A stretch of 41,388 bases of DNA from positions 1 through 41,388 of the IMG/VR virus record IMGVR_UViG_3300047409_000603; one strand, written 5' to 3'. The DNA is from a virus. Below the pieces are notes generated by a model, which was not told where the DNA came from, made no database searches, and saw only the letters and a program-made list of their open reading frames with translations. Shown in pieces: positions 29,553 to 37,840 of this stretch (within the stretch, counting starts at the first letter, position 1; each line of letters begins with the position of its first letter). Made by a program: the position numbers and the translations under genes.

Positions 29553-30029
29553 ATGGCGGGCTATTACGAGCGACCACCGGAGCAGCGCTTTTGGGCACGG
29601 GCTCATCCCGACCCGAACACCGGCTGCTGGCATTGGAGCGGCAGCCTCAGGGATTATCGGTTTGGTCGCGAGTATCCAATCTTCATGGTCGACCGTAAAA
29701 CCGTGTCGGTCCACCGCTGGTCGTACGAGCACTTCAACGGCCCAATCCCGGAAGGGATGTTCGTTCTGCACTCATGCGACAACCCGCTCTGCGTCAGTCC
29801 CGACCATCTCCGTGTCGGTACGCATGACGACAACATGGGTGACAAGGTCAAGCGGCAGCGTCAGGTCCGCGGCGAGCGGGTTCACACCAACGTCCTGACC
29901 GAGGATGAGGTGCGCGTCATCCGCGCCGTCACCGATATGTCGCAGCAGGAATTGGCTGATCTTTACGACGTGGCTCGCACCACGATTTCCGCGATCCAGC
30001 GCGGCGTAAACTGGAAACACCTCTCCTAA
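29553..30029 (+). CDS. HNH endonuclease with C-terminal DNA-binding helices, 158 aa
   Basis: An HNH homing-type nuclease: GCWHWSG, SVHRWSYEHFNGPIPEGMFVLHSCDNPLCVSPDHLRVGTHDDNM, followed by HTNVLTEDEVRVIRAVTD and a resolvase-like helix-turn-helix (SQQELADLYDVARTTISAIQRG). Such genes are often mobile within phages and sit free between structural genes, as here directly ahead of the portal. Some HNH proteins beside terminase and portal instead help packaging. Confidence 0.88.
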   Translation: MAGYYERPPEQRFWARAHPDPNTGCWHWSGSLRDYRFGREYPIFMVDRKTVSVHRWSYEHFNGPIPEGMFVLHSCDNPLCVSPDHLRVGTHDDNMGDKVKRQRQVRGERVHTNVLTEDEVRVIRAVTDMSQQELADLYDVARTTISAIQRGVNWKHLS

Positions 30030-30044
30030 ACTGAGGCTACCGCC

Positions 30045-32432
30045 TTGCCCCAAGGTTATACCGCTGGATCCGCGGCGCGTCCTGCCGTTGGGGGAAACGA
30101 CCCCTCACGGGGGCCGTCCTTGGCGGTAGACAATACCAGGGAAGAGGAAGATGATTATGATGTTGCCAAGCTTAGAAGGCAGTATCAGGACTTCCAGGGA
30201 GCTAAAAGGGAAGAATTAAAAGAGCAACGTATAGCAAGGCACTACTACAGTGGAGATCAGTGGTCGGCCGACGAGCTGAAGATCCTCAAGGCACGCCGGC
30301 AACCGGCGATCACCCGCAACCGCATTGCGCGCAAGATCGACGCGGTGGTGGGTCTGGTCGAGCGCTTGAGGCAGGACCCGAAGGCCTATCCGCGTTCGCC
30401 GCCGCCAGCCTTGCCGCAGGGCATCGCGTCGATGATGGGCGATGCCGGCATACCGCCCCATCCGGGGGATCCGGGCAGCATGCCGCTACCGCAGGCCGGC
30501 GACGAGGGCATGGGCGTGCCGCCCATGGGTCTGGCCGCCGGCCTCGGGATGGCCGGCCCACCACCACCCAATCCAGCCTCACCGCCCGGTATTGGCACAC
30601 CAATGCCGGAAGGTGGCTCAGGCGGGCCGCCACTACCAGCCCAACCACCGGGGGCACTTCCTCCCCCCCCAGGTGAAATGCCGGGTGGCCCGCCTCCGCC
30701 GCCGCAGCAGGATGAGGACGAAGACGAGCCGGGCGATCTGCAGGAAGAGGGCGCCGACGTCGCCACTGCAGCGATCCGGTACGTGCTCGATAACTGCGAA
30801 TGGCAGACGCACTCGACCAATGCGGCGCGTGAGGGCGCCATCAACGGTGTCGGCGGCATAGAGCTGGCCCTCGAGGAGGGCGACCACAGCAAGCAGCGAA
30901 GCCGCGATAGCGCGCAGCCGCAAGCAGATATGTCGTGGGACATGATCGGCGCGCTTGAGGGTGAGCAGCGCGACGAGGTCGACCCCGACGTCACCATGGC
31001 TGACATTGACCCGGACACGGTGTTCTACGACCCGCGCAGCATGCGGCTCGACTTCAGCGACGCCCGCTACATGGGCGTGGCCAAGTGGCTCGACCTTGAT
31101 CTGGCCAAGGAGATGTTCCCCGACCAGGAAGAGCAGCTCAGCGGGCTGGTGAGCGTCGGCACCGAGATCGAGACCTGGCAGCAGCGCGATCGCGAAAGGC
31201 GCTGGATCGACGTCCAGGACAAGCGACTGTTCGTCATCGAGCACTGGTACAAGCGGCGTGGTGATTGGTGGTGGTGCTTCTATACTGGCAATACGATATT
31301 AATGCGGGGCAAGTCTCCGTTCGTCGATGAGAAGAACAAGACGTTTTGTCGATTTATACTGTATAGCGTCAATAGCGATCATGATGGTGATCGCTATGGC
31401 TTCGTGCGCAATCTGAAGCCGCTGCAGGACGAAATCAACGCGCGGGCCAGCAAGGCGCTGCACCTGATCAATGTGCGGCGCATCATCATGGAGGAGGGCG
31501 CGGCGCCGGATATCGAGGTCGTCCGGCAAGAGGCCGTGCGCCCGGATGGCGTGCTCGTCGTGTCACCCGGCAAGCGCTTCGAGCTCGACGATCAAGCCCA
31601 ACTGGCGATGATCCAGGGGCAGCTCGAGTTCTTGCAGCAGGCGATCACCGAAGTTGAGAATTTCGGGCCAAATCCTGCGGTTATCGGGCAGGGGATCGAA
31701 AATAAGTCAGGACGCGCGATTGCGTTACTACAACAAGCCGGCATCGCCGAGCTAGGGCCGTATATCCTCAGCTATCGCGGTTGGAAAATCCGCGTGTACA
31801 GGGCGATCTGGAACATCATCCAGCACAATTGGAGCGCCGAACGCTGGATCCGCGTGACGGACAACGAGGGACTCGCCAAGTTCCTCCTCCTCAACGGCGA
31901 GCGCGAGAACGAGTACGGCCAACCGTCGATCGTCAATGCGGTCGGCGACCTCGACGTCGACATCGTCCTCGACGAGGGGCCGGATTCCATCTCGTTGATG
32001 ATGGATACCTACGATGCGTTGCAGGCAATGGCGCAGCAGGGCACCGCAGTGCCGCCCGAGGTGCTCATCGAGCTGTCGCCCATCCCGGCAGCGACCAAGC
32101 GCAAGCTCCTGAAAATCGTCAAGGACGCGCAGAAGCCCGATCCCGAGGTCGAGCAGGTCAACAAGGCCGGGGCGCTCGCCAATATCGACAAGACCGCCAG
32201 CGAGACCGAGAAGAACAAGGCGAGCGCGCAGAAGATGCTCGCCGAAATACCGGGCACGCAGGCCAGCGCCGGGCGGGACAAGGCGGCGGCGTTCAAGGAC
32301 ATCACCCAGGCCGTGCTCGACCAGCACCGCGAGCAGCATCCGAGCCCGTTCGATGTGCCGGGCGCCATGCCGGCGGGTGCGGACGACGGCGGCATCGGCG
32401 GCGCTGGCCAGAACTTCCCGATAGGGCAATAG
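30045..32432 (+). CDS. P22-like portal protein, 795 aa
   Basis: The dodecameric DNA gate of the head. Length and pattern fit P22-type portals: RIARHYYSGDQWSADELKILKARRQPAITRNRIARKIDAVVGLVERLRQDPKAYPR at the N-terminus, DIDPDTVFYDPRSMRLDFSDARYMGVAKWLD, and SGRAIALLQQAGIAELGPYI near the crown. Residues about 120-235 are a proline/glycine-rich insertion that is not typical. Start is TTG with GAGG 8 bases upstream. The 5' part (about 30135-30260) uses AGA, AGG, TTA and GTA codons unlike the rest, as if exchanged by recombination. A helical C-terminal barrel region follows. Confidence 0.9.
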   Translation: MPQGYTAGSAARPAVGGNDPSRGPSLAVDNTREEEDDYDVAKLRRQYQDFQGAKREELKEQRIARHYYSGDQWSADELKILKARRQPAITRNRIARKIDAVVGLVERLRQDPKAYPRSPPPALPQGIASMMGDAGIPPHPGDPGSMPLPQAGDEGMGVPPMGLAAGLGMAGPPPPNPASPPGIGTPMPEGGSGGPPLPAQPPGALPPPPGEMPGGPPPPPQQDEDEDEPGDLQEEGADVATAAIRYVLDNCEWQTHSTNAAREGAINGVGGIELALEEGDHSKQRSRDSAQPQADMSWDMIGALEGEQRDEVDPDVTMADIDPDTVFYDPRSMRLDFSDARYMGVAKWLDLDLAKEMFPDQEEQLSGLVSVGTEIETWQQRDRERRWIDVQDKRLFVIEHWYKRRGDWWWCFYTGNTILMRGKSPFVDEKNKTFCRFILYSVNSDHDGDRYGFVRNLKPLQDEINARASKALHLINVRRIIMEEGAAPDIEVVRQEAVRPDGVLVVSPGKRFELDDQAQLAMIQGQLEFLQQAITEVENFGPNPAVIGQGIENKSGRAIALLQQAGIAELGPYILSYRGWKIRVYRAIWNIIQHNWSAERWIRVTDNEGLAKFLLLNGERENEYGQPSIVNAVGDLDVDIVLDEGPDSISLMMDTYDALQAMAQQGTAVPPEVLIELSPIPAATKRKLLKIVKDAQKPDPEVEQVNKAGALANIDKTASETEKNKASAQKMLAEIPGTQASAGRDKAAAFKDITQAVLDQHREQHPSPFDVPGAMPAGADDGGIGGAGQNFPIGQ

Positions 32433-32441
32433 GGCTAAGCT

Positions 32442-33047
32442 ATGGCACGCGGCGACCAGCAACGAGTGCAGGAGCGGCCGGGGGCGCATGCCTACCGGCG
32501 CGGCTATTGGTATATCGCTGGCGATGAAACCATGCTCGTCGCGGCGGGCAATGCCATGGCCGCCAATATCATTCGTGGTTATCCCTTCCGCATCCGTTCA
32601 CTGGTTCAGATTGTAGCCCTTGGCACGCGCATTACGGGCCCGCAGCCGGGGCTAATTCAGTTGGCCATCTATCCAGCGAGTAAGCGGACACTGTTGCCGG
32701 AGGGGCTGCCGGTGGCAGTGACCGGCGACATTGATGTCAGCGTGGCAGCCAATATCTTCGGTGCAATTATAGGCGGCAGCGCCTCGCTGCCGCGTGGATT
32801 GTATTGGGGCGCGTCAAACAACAACATTGGTGCTTTGCAACAGCAGTCGGGTGGACTGTCGTCCAGTTTTTATGGTGCGCTGGTTGGCAGTGCATCGCAG
32901 GATAATATTGCTGGCACCGCAACGACGGCAGCTTGCACCCGCCTTGTCAGCAGCACCTATGGTGTTTGGCCGGATCTCTCTCGGGTTACATTCACCGAGC
33001 AGCCTAACCAGAGTTATGCCCTGCTTCAATTTCAGGTGGCGCCATGA
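32442..33047 (+). CDS. Head or tail accessory protein, first of three tandem paralogues, 201 aa
   Basis: Shares with the next two genes the pattern: GYWYIA, NIIRGYPFRIRSLVQIVALGTRIT, a PGLIQLAIY motif, LPEGLPVAVTGDIDVSVAANI and GGLYW-like LPRGLYWGAS. All-beta, with no enzyme motif. It lies between portal and scaffold, where P22-like phages do not usually have genes; decoration or head-fibre function is possible. Its stop overlaps the second copy by 4 bp. Confidence 0.75.
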   Translation: MARGDQQRVQERPGAHAYRRGYWYIAGDETMLVAAGNAMAANIIRGYPFRIRSLVQIVALGTRITGPQPGLIQLAIYPASKRTLLPEGLPVAVTGDIDVSVAANIFGAIIGGSASLPRGLYWGASNNNIGALQQQSGGLSSSFYGALVGSASQDNIAGTATTAACTRLVSSTYGVWPDLSRVTFTEQPNQSYALLQFQVAP

Positions 33048-33646
33048 TCCCGAGCCGCGCCGCTTATCAGGTCACGAGCGACACCGATCCGCCGCGCTAT
33101 GCGCCGGGGTATTGGTACACCATCGCGCCGACAACGGCGGCGGCGGCGGGCACTGCTACTGTAAATGTCATTCGGGCGTACCCTTGGGTGGTTCGCAGTC
33201 GTGTCCGTGTTCAGGCTCTTGGCGTTCGCATTACGACCGGGGCGGCTGGGCTGATGCAGTTGGCCATCTATCGCGCCAACGCCAGCACGCTCAATCCAAT
33301 GGGCCAGGCAATGGCAAATACCAACGACATCGATGTGTCGGTGGCCCAGAATGTCAATGGTGCGCTGGTTCAGAGCATCGTAACGCTCGGCCCCGGCCTG
33401 CACTGGATGTGCTCTTGGACGAATATAGGCTGCAGTTTTCAGGGTAATCCACTCGCCAATACTTCAGGCGGCGTTCTTTCCGGCGCATCGACGCAAGCGC
33501 TATTGGATAGTGCCACCACAACAGTGGGCATATCTAAGCTTGTCAGTCAGACTTACGGTTCCTTCTGGCCAAATGCTGACGGGTTGCCGTGGGCCGACGC
33601 GGGCACGGCGAATACCTTCCTCGGGCAATTTCAGGTAGCCAGCTGA
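33044..33646 (+). CDS. Second tandem paralogue, 200 aa
   Basis: Same domain order as its neighbours: YAPGYWYTIAP, NVIRAYPWVVRSRVRVQALGVRITTGAAGLMQLAIYRANASTLNPMGQAM, DIDVSVAQNVNGALVQSIVTLGPGLHW and a QTYGSFWPNADG end. Divergence from the other copies is clear at protein level, so the duplications are old. Coupled by ATGA upstream and TGATG downstream. Confidence 0.75.
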   Translation: MIPSRAAYQVTSDTDPPRYAPGYWYTIAPTTAAAAGTATVNVIRAYPWVVRSRVRVQALGVRITTGAAGLMQLAIYRANASTLNPMGQAMANTNDIDVSVAQNVNGALVQSIVTLGPGLHWMCSWTNIGCSFQGNPLANTSGGVLSGASTQALLDSATTTVGISKLVSQTYGSFWPNADGLPWADAGTANTFLGQFQVAS

Positions 33647-34245
33647 TGCCGCGCGATCAGTACTCTCCGCAGGCCGATGCCGAGCCGGGCTATTGCCCGG
33701 GGTTCTGGTATCAGATCGCCGCCGGTCAAGTGGCGGCAGGGGCGGCGGTGACCGCCAATACCCTGCGGCTGTTGCCGTTCCAGGTGCGGGCGTTGGTTGA
33801 CATCGTCGCGCTCGGCGGACGCATCACGACGCTGGCAGCGAGTGGAAATTGCGCTTTCGGTATCTACCGCGCCAACGGCAATACGCTCTTGCCAATGGCC
33901 AGACCGGTAGCGACGACAGCCGCGGTCTCGACGACACTCGCCGTCAACGTCAACGGCGCTCTCAACGAAGGGCGCGTGACATTGCAGCCGGGGCTCTACT
34001 GGTTCGGGGTGATGGCCGACAATGCGACGGTGGTGTTTCAGACCGTCACCAACGCCCAAAACAGTTACCTTTTTGGTGCCACTACGCAGGATCTGGCTTC
34101 ATCGGCAGCTACCGTGGTGACCGGCGCTCGCTCGGTGGCGGCTACCTTTGGCACCTGGCCCGATTTGACCGACCCCGTCCTGACCAGCGCTGTTGTCGGT
34201 AGCGTTCAGTGCCTCGGCCAGTTCCAGGTCGCGCCGGCATCGTAA
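33646..34245 (+). CDS. Third tandem paralogue, 199 aa
   Basis: Carries the shared signature: YCPGFWYQIA, NTLRLLPFQVRALVDIVALGGRITTLAASGNCAFGIYRANGNTLLPMARPVA, LAVNVNGALNEGRVTLQPGLYWFGV and FGTWPDLTDP. The start is ATG 33646 in a TGATG overlap; a longer frame starts inside the second copy and is rejected. A 106-bp gap without a gene follows before the scaffold, holding only a weak TCTC/GAGA stem and the scaffold RBS. Confidence 0.75.
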   Translation: MPRDQYSPQADAEPGYCPGFWYQIAAGQVAAGAAVTANTLRLLPFQVRALVDIVALGGRITTLAASGNCAFGIYRANGNTLLPMARPVATTAAVSTTLAVNVNGALNEGRVTLQPGLYWFGVMADNATVVFQTVTNAQNSYLFGATTQDLASSAATVVTGARSVAATFGTWPDLTDPVLTSAVVGSVQCLGQFQVAPAS

Positions 34246-34351
34246 GCGCCAGTAACCAGTTTCGTCAGCTACACGACACGTAGCCGCGGCCGGGTCCGCG
34301 AGATCACCCCGCATCGTAAATCTCACGAAACGAGAAAGGGACGGCATCACC

Positions 34352-35248
34352 ATGCCCGACACCGACCAAGCATTGTTTGAAGAGGCCCTATCGGGCGAGC
34401 CGGCGGCATCCGCCCCGGCTACCGACGAGTCAGTGCTCACCGAGACGCCAGAGCCACAGCCCGAGGGCGAACAACCGCGCGATGAGCACGGCCGGTTCGC
34501 GCCGAGGGCCGACGGCGAGCAGCCCGCCGCGGAAGAAGAGCAGCCCCAACAGGAGCGGGTGGTTCACTCGGTTCCGTTGAACGAGCTTCTCGCTGTTCGC
34601 GATCGGGCTCAGGCCGCCGAACGGGAGCGCGACGAATACCGGCGACGAGTAGAGGAACGGGACAGACGCGAGCAACAGGCGGAAGCCGCCCGGCGCCAGC
34701 AAGTCCCCGACATGCTCACCCAGCCGCAGCAGTATCACGCCTATGTCATGCAGCAGTTCCGGCAAGAGTTGCAGGCTGAGCGTGAAGCGGCACGGGCGGG
34801 CGTCGTCGACATCTCCATGCGCATGCAGCACCGGCAGCATGGCGATGCGTTCGTGCAGGCTTATCAAAGCCTGCAGAGCGAGTATCAGCGCGGCAACGTC
34901 CAGCTTCGTAACTGGGTGGTCAACTCGCCCGATCCGGGCGAGGCGCTGATGACCTGGTGGGCAGATGTCTCGGCCCGGCAAGAGATCGGCAACGACTTTG
35001 CCGGCTTCAAACAACGCTACCGTGAGCAATTGAAGGCCGATCCGGCCTTTCAGAAGGAGCTCGCGGATTTCATTCGCGGCCGGCAAGCGCAAGCTGCGCA
35101 AGCCAGCCGCGGCAATGGTGTCGTGCGTAACCGTCCCGGACTGCGCAGCATCCCGTCCTTGACCAGAGCCACCGGCGCCGCTGACAGCGACGACCGCGCC
35201 GAGGAGAGCGAGGCGGGACTTCTCACCAGTGCGCTACGCCGGGGATAG
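34352..35248 (+). CDS. Scaffolding protein, 298 aa
   Basis: An acidic, glutamine-rich and strongly helical protein typical of phage scaffolds: an acidic N-terminus (about 1-75), a coiled coil (AVRDRAQAAERERDEYRRRVEERDRREQQAEAARRQQ), a helical centre and a basic tail (FIRGRQAQAAQASRGNGVVRNRPGLRS) that could bind the capsid protein. It lies immediately before the major capsid gene. Family names cannot be set by eye because scaffolds diverge quickly. Confidence 0.8.
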   Translation: MPDTDQALFEEALSGEPAASAPATDESVLTETPEPQPEGEQPRDEHGRFAPRADGEQPAAEEEQPQQERVVHSVPLNELLAVRDRAQAAERERDEYRRRVEERDRREQQAEAARRQQVPDMLTQPQQYHAYVMQQFRQELQAEREAARAGVVDISMRMQHRQHGDAFVQAYQSLQSEYQRGNVQLRNWVVNSPDPGEALMTWWADVSARQEIGNDFAGFKQRYREQLKADPAFQKELADFIRGRQAQAAQASRGNGVVRNRPGLRSIPSLTRATGAADSDDRAEESEAGLLTSALRRG

Positions 35249-35328
35249 CAGCCCGAGCTACGTCCGCGAGCCCTCGCTCGCCGTCAATCCGATCCGCTAG
35301 GAAGTAAATCGTGAAGCAATAGCCGCGC

Positions 35329-35353
35329 GTGGCGCTCCGCCAAGGAACGCCAC
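35329..35353 (+). promoter_or_regulatory. Hairpin holding the capsid ribosome binding site in its loop
   Basis: GTGGCG (35329-35334) pairs with CGCCAC (35348-35353). The loop displays AAGGAA (35342-35347), the Shine-Dalgarno site 7 bases before the capsid ATG. An RBS presented in a loop can support strong, controlled translation. The 106-bp gap upstream contains nothing else recognisable. Confidence 0.45.
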
Positions 35354-35354
35354 A

Positions 35355-36524
35355 ATGGCACTCACAACTATACAATCCAATAATAAGCTTGTTCAGTATC
35401 GCAAGGAGATCATCCGCGAATACGTCCGGGAGAATCTATTCTCCCCGTACATGGGCGACGAGCTCACCAGCATCATCCGCCTGCTCTACGACCAGAAGAA
35501 AGGCGGCGAGCAGGTAAACGTCCCGATTGTATCGAGGCTCAATTCTCGCGGTAAGGGTGTAGGCACCCTCGTGGGAAACGAGGAGAGAATCGACAATTAC
35601 GGCTGCCGAATTTATGTAGATTGGGCGCGTAATGCAGTAAAGACGAACAAGGCAGAAGATCAGAAAGACAGCGCCGACGTATTCGGTATAGCAAAGCCCC
35701 TGCTCAGCGATTGGGGCAAGGAGCTTCAACGCGACGAGATCATCGAAGCGCTGATGGCTATACCGAGCGAGGCGGCTCCGGCCGGTCTTGGCAGCGATGA
35801 AGGGCAGAGGGTCAACGGTATCCTTTACCAGAACGCCACGGCAGCCCAGCGTAACCAGTGGCAGACGGATAATAACGATCGCATCCTGTTCGGAGCGACC
35901 ACCGCCAATCTGGTGGCCGGCAACCACGCCTCGAGCTTGACCAACGTCGACAACGCCGCCGACCTGTTCACGCCCGACGCGGTCGCCCTGATGAAGCTGC
36001 TGGCGAAGAAAGCGCAACCTAGGATACGTCCGTTTCAACTTAAGGATGGTAGAGAGTACTTCGTGGCGTTCTGCTCGTCGCTGGCCTTCCGCGATTTTTC
36101 GAAGGCAATGCAGGCGATCAACCAGAACGCGAGGCCGCGTGAAAATCTATCGGGAGTTGGTGGTGCGCCGAACAACCCGATCTATCAGGACGGCGACGAG
36201 ATGTATCGCGGCGTCATCGTTCGCGAAGTGCCAGAAATAGATACGTACGTGGACGAAGTATGGACTAGCTTACTCACGGCAGGCGCAGGCGGAACGACTC
36301 GAGTGAACCCGGTATTCCTCTGCGGACAGTCAGCTGTTGCCATGCCATATGCTCAGATGCCCCAGCCAACTATACTTAACGAGGACGACTATTCATTCGT
36401 CGAGGGAGCTGGGATCGAGATGTGCTATGGCGTAGGTAAGCTATTCAAGAAGGCGCCGATGGATGGCACCGCACTCAAGCAGTGGGGAATTGTCTCTGGA
36501 TTCTTCGCCTCCACCGCGACGTAG
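35355..36524 (+). CDS. Major capsid protein, 389 aa
   Basis: The sequence (MALTTIQSNNKLVQYRKEIIREYVRENLFSPYMG..., GEQVNVPIVSRLNSRGKGVGTLVGNEERIDNYGCRIYVDWARNAVKTNK) fits a Phage_capsid_3/P22-coat-like HK97-fold family, and its place after the scaffold is diagnostic. Much of it uses codons rare in this genome (ATA, AGA, AGG, GTA, CTT), alternating with GC-rich blocks, unlike the neighbouring genes. Strong AAGGAA site in a hairpin loop. Confidence 0.9.
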   Translation: MALTTIQSNNKLVQYRKEIIREYVRENLFSPYMGDELTSIIRLLYDQKKGGEQVNVPIVSRLNSRGKGVGTLVGNEERIDNYGCRIYVDWARNAVKTNKAEDQKDSADVFGIAKPLLSDWGKELQRDEIIEALMAIPSEAAPAGLGSDEGQRVNGILYQNATAAQRNQWQTDNNDRILFGATTANLVAGNHASSLTNVDNAADLFTPDAVALMKLLAKKAQPRIRPFQLKDGREYFVAFCSSLAFRDFSKAMQAINQNARPRENLSGVGGAPNNPIYQDGDEMYRGVIVREVPEIDTYVDEVWTSLLTAGAGGTTRVNPVFLCGQSAVAMPYAQMPQPTILNEDDYSFVEGAGIEMCYGVGKLFKKAPMDGTALKQWGIVSGFFASTAT

Positions 36525-36538
36525 CCACTACCTGCGAC

Positions 36539-36581
36539 ACACGGTGGTAAAATGCAGCGAAATTTAATTTTACCACTGTGT
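36539..36581 (+). terminator. Long hairpin after the capsid gene
   Basis: ACACGGTGGTAAAAT (36539-36553) pairs with ATTTTACCACTGTGT (36567-36581): 15 pairs with one G-U, 13-base loop. It lies 14 bases after the capsid stop. There is no T-tract after it. It may stabilise the capsid mRNA or partly end transcription to set gene dosage. Confidence 0.55.
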
Positions 36582-36827
36582 TGACTTCGTCCCATCTATC
36601 TTATGGCGAGGGCTCCCGTCTTTTGACCATCGTCCGACGCCCCCCAGCCGCGACGGGGGTTCCTCGCCACCAGCTCTGAGCCTCCATTCAGCCGGAAGCT
36701 CATTGGCGCCGGGCGGCGCTTCATCTGCTCCATCAGTTGACCACCGCCGCCCGGCTGCTCTTCCCCGGTCGGGTCGCCTGGAGGGCGCCCCCGCGCTTCG
36801 CTCCTCATCCCAACGAAGGACACGACA
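36582..36827. other. Gap between capsid and head protein genes, no clear gene
   Basis: About 246 bp. A possible promoter TTGACT followed by TATGGC lies just after the hairpin (36581-36610), with a 15-base spacer, which is short. A leftward open frame crosses here (36596-36964) but its 5' part is a shadow of the next gene and it has no RBS. I see no RNA gene. Confidence 0.4.
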
Positions 36828-37190
36828 ATGCCTCGCACCATTTCCTCACGTAAGCTCGACTCGCAGCAGGTACACTTCCTCTCCAAGGACTTCACTGCTC
36901 CGGCTACCGTTGTTCTCGGCACGCTGCCCGCAGGCGCTACTCCGATCAGCGTCATCTTTGCCAACGACGTGGCGATCTCGGGTGGTACTCCGGTGGCCTC
37001 GGTGGGAACTGTCGCGTCGCCGACGTCTTACCTTGCTGCCGGTACGCTCACCGCTGGCGTCAACGCACCCCAGGCAGTGATTGCCGGCGTCGGGCGGCCA
37101 ACCGCCGACACTACGCTGCAAGTGGTCTTCACCGGCGGCGTAACTACCGGATCGGGCAGGGTCCACCTGCAGTACATTCCAGCGATGTAA
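36828..37190 (+). CDS. Head-associated beta protein, decoration candidate, 120 aa
   Basis: Ser/Thr/Ala/Val-rich beta protein (FTAPATVVLGTLPAGATPISVIFANDVAIS..., TLQVVFTGGVTTGSGRVHLQYIPAM). AAGGA lies 7 bases before the ATG. Position directly after the capsid fits a capsid decoration protein. No family recognised. Confidence 0.6.
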   Translation: MPRTISSRKLDSQQVHFLSKDFTAPATVVLGTLPAGATPISVIFANDVAISGGTPVASVGTVASPTSYLAAGTLTAGVNAPQAVIAGVGRPTADTTLQVVFTGGVTTGSGRVHLQYIPAM

Positions 37191-37201
37191 GGGAGAACTC
37201 C

Positions 37202-37492
37202 ATGACCAAAGTGACCTATGTCGGCGGCCAGGACGATGGCAACGCCGGCACCGTATCAATGGCCGGCATCGTCTTTCCGCTCAACAAGGCGGTCGAGGTG
37301 AAAGACGCCCGCATGCTCGAGAAGCTCAAGGGCAACCGCTTTTTCGACGTGGAGGGCGTCGACAAGCCGCCGGTGGCGGAGCGCCACAAGTCAGCGCAAC
37401 CGGCTGAAGGCGAAGCCGAACACGACGATGACGACGACCATACCACGGGTGTCAAGTCGACGGTCTCGCGCTCGAGCCGCATGGCGCGCTAA
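37202..37492 (+). CDS. Small head protein, 96 aa
   Basis: MTKVTYVGGQDDGNAGTVSMAGIVFPLNKAVEVKDARMLEKLKGNRFFDV then a disordered acidic/basic tail with an Asp run (EHDDDDDH). The core resembles short phage 'VEV.D..ML.KL..N.FF' proteins of unknown role. GGGAG precedes the ATG. One base separates it from the gp4-like gene. Confidence 0.6.
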   Translation: MTKVTYVGGQDDGNAGTVSMAGIVFPLNKAVEVKDARMLEKLKGNRFFDVEGVDKPPVAERHKSAQPAEGEAEHDDDDDHTTGVKSTVSRSSRMAR

Positions 37493-37840
37493 ATGAGCAC
37501 CAAAACCCGCGATCAATTGATCACTGCGGTTTTGGGCAAGCTTCAGGTGCTTGCGGCTGGCCAGCCGCAGGCACCTGAAGACGAGGCGCGCGTCAGCGAT
37601 AACCTCGAGGCTATCGTTGAAAAACTCAACGCGATGAAGATCACCTACGTCCCCAACACTGACGCTGTCCCCGGCGCGCTCTTCAACGATCTCGCGGTGA
37701 TGGTCGCCGCTGCGCTGATCAACGAGTTCCAATTGGTGCAGCCACCTGCCGGCCTCGATCCGGTGAGGAGTGAACTGGACCTGCGCACCATGCTCGCCGG
37801 CGAACCCAGTCGGGCGATATTGCAGGTCGATTACTTCTGA
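37493..37840 (+). CDS. P22 gp4-like head-completion protein, 115 aa
   Basis: The pattern T+DQLI.AVL.KL.VLAAGQ...EDEARVSDNLEAIVEKLNAMKITYV and FNDLAVMVAAALINEF follows P22 gp4 (the tail accessory factor that extends the portal and closes the head), though shorter than the 166 residues of gp4. It is followed by a gp10-like gene, the same order as in P22. A 40-bp near-perfect palindrome is embedded in its coding sequence. Confidence 0.75.
   Translation: MSTKTRDQLITAVLGKLQVLAAGQPQAPEDEARVSDNLEAIVEKLNAMKITYVPNTDAVPGALFNDLAVMVAAALINEFQLVQPPAGLDPVRSELDLRTMLAGEPSRAILQVDYF
37541..37580. repeat. 40-bp near-perfect palindrome inside the gp4-like gene
   Basis: CTTCAGGTGCTTGCGGCTGG is followed at once by its reverse complement with a single mismatched pair. 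It encodes KLQVLAAGQPQAPE. A shorter palindrome, GATCAATTGATC, lies just upstream at 37511-37522. Such symmetry in coding DNA usually marks a binding or processing site, here possibly a packaging or regulatory site. Confidence 0.65.

Noticed and set aside
29356-29898. Frame overlapping the repeat region and the HNH gene
   Set aside because: It runs through palindromes and shadows the HNH frame, which carries the true nuclease motifs.
36596-36964. Leftward frame across the gap after capsid and the next gene
   Set aside because: No RBS, unusual composition, and half of it is antisense to a good gene; the capsid-downstream gap seems gene-free.
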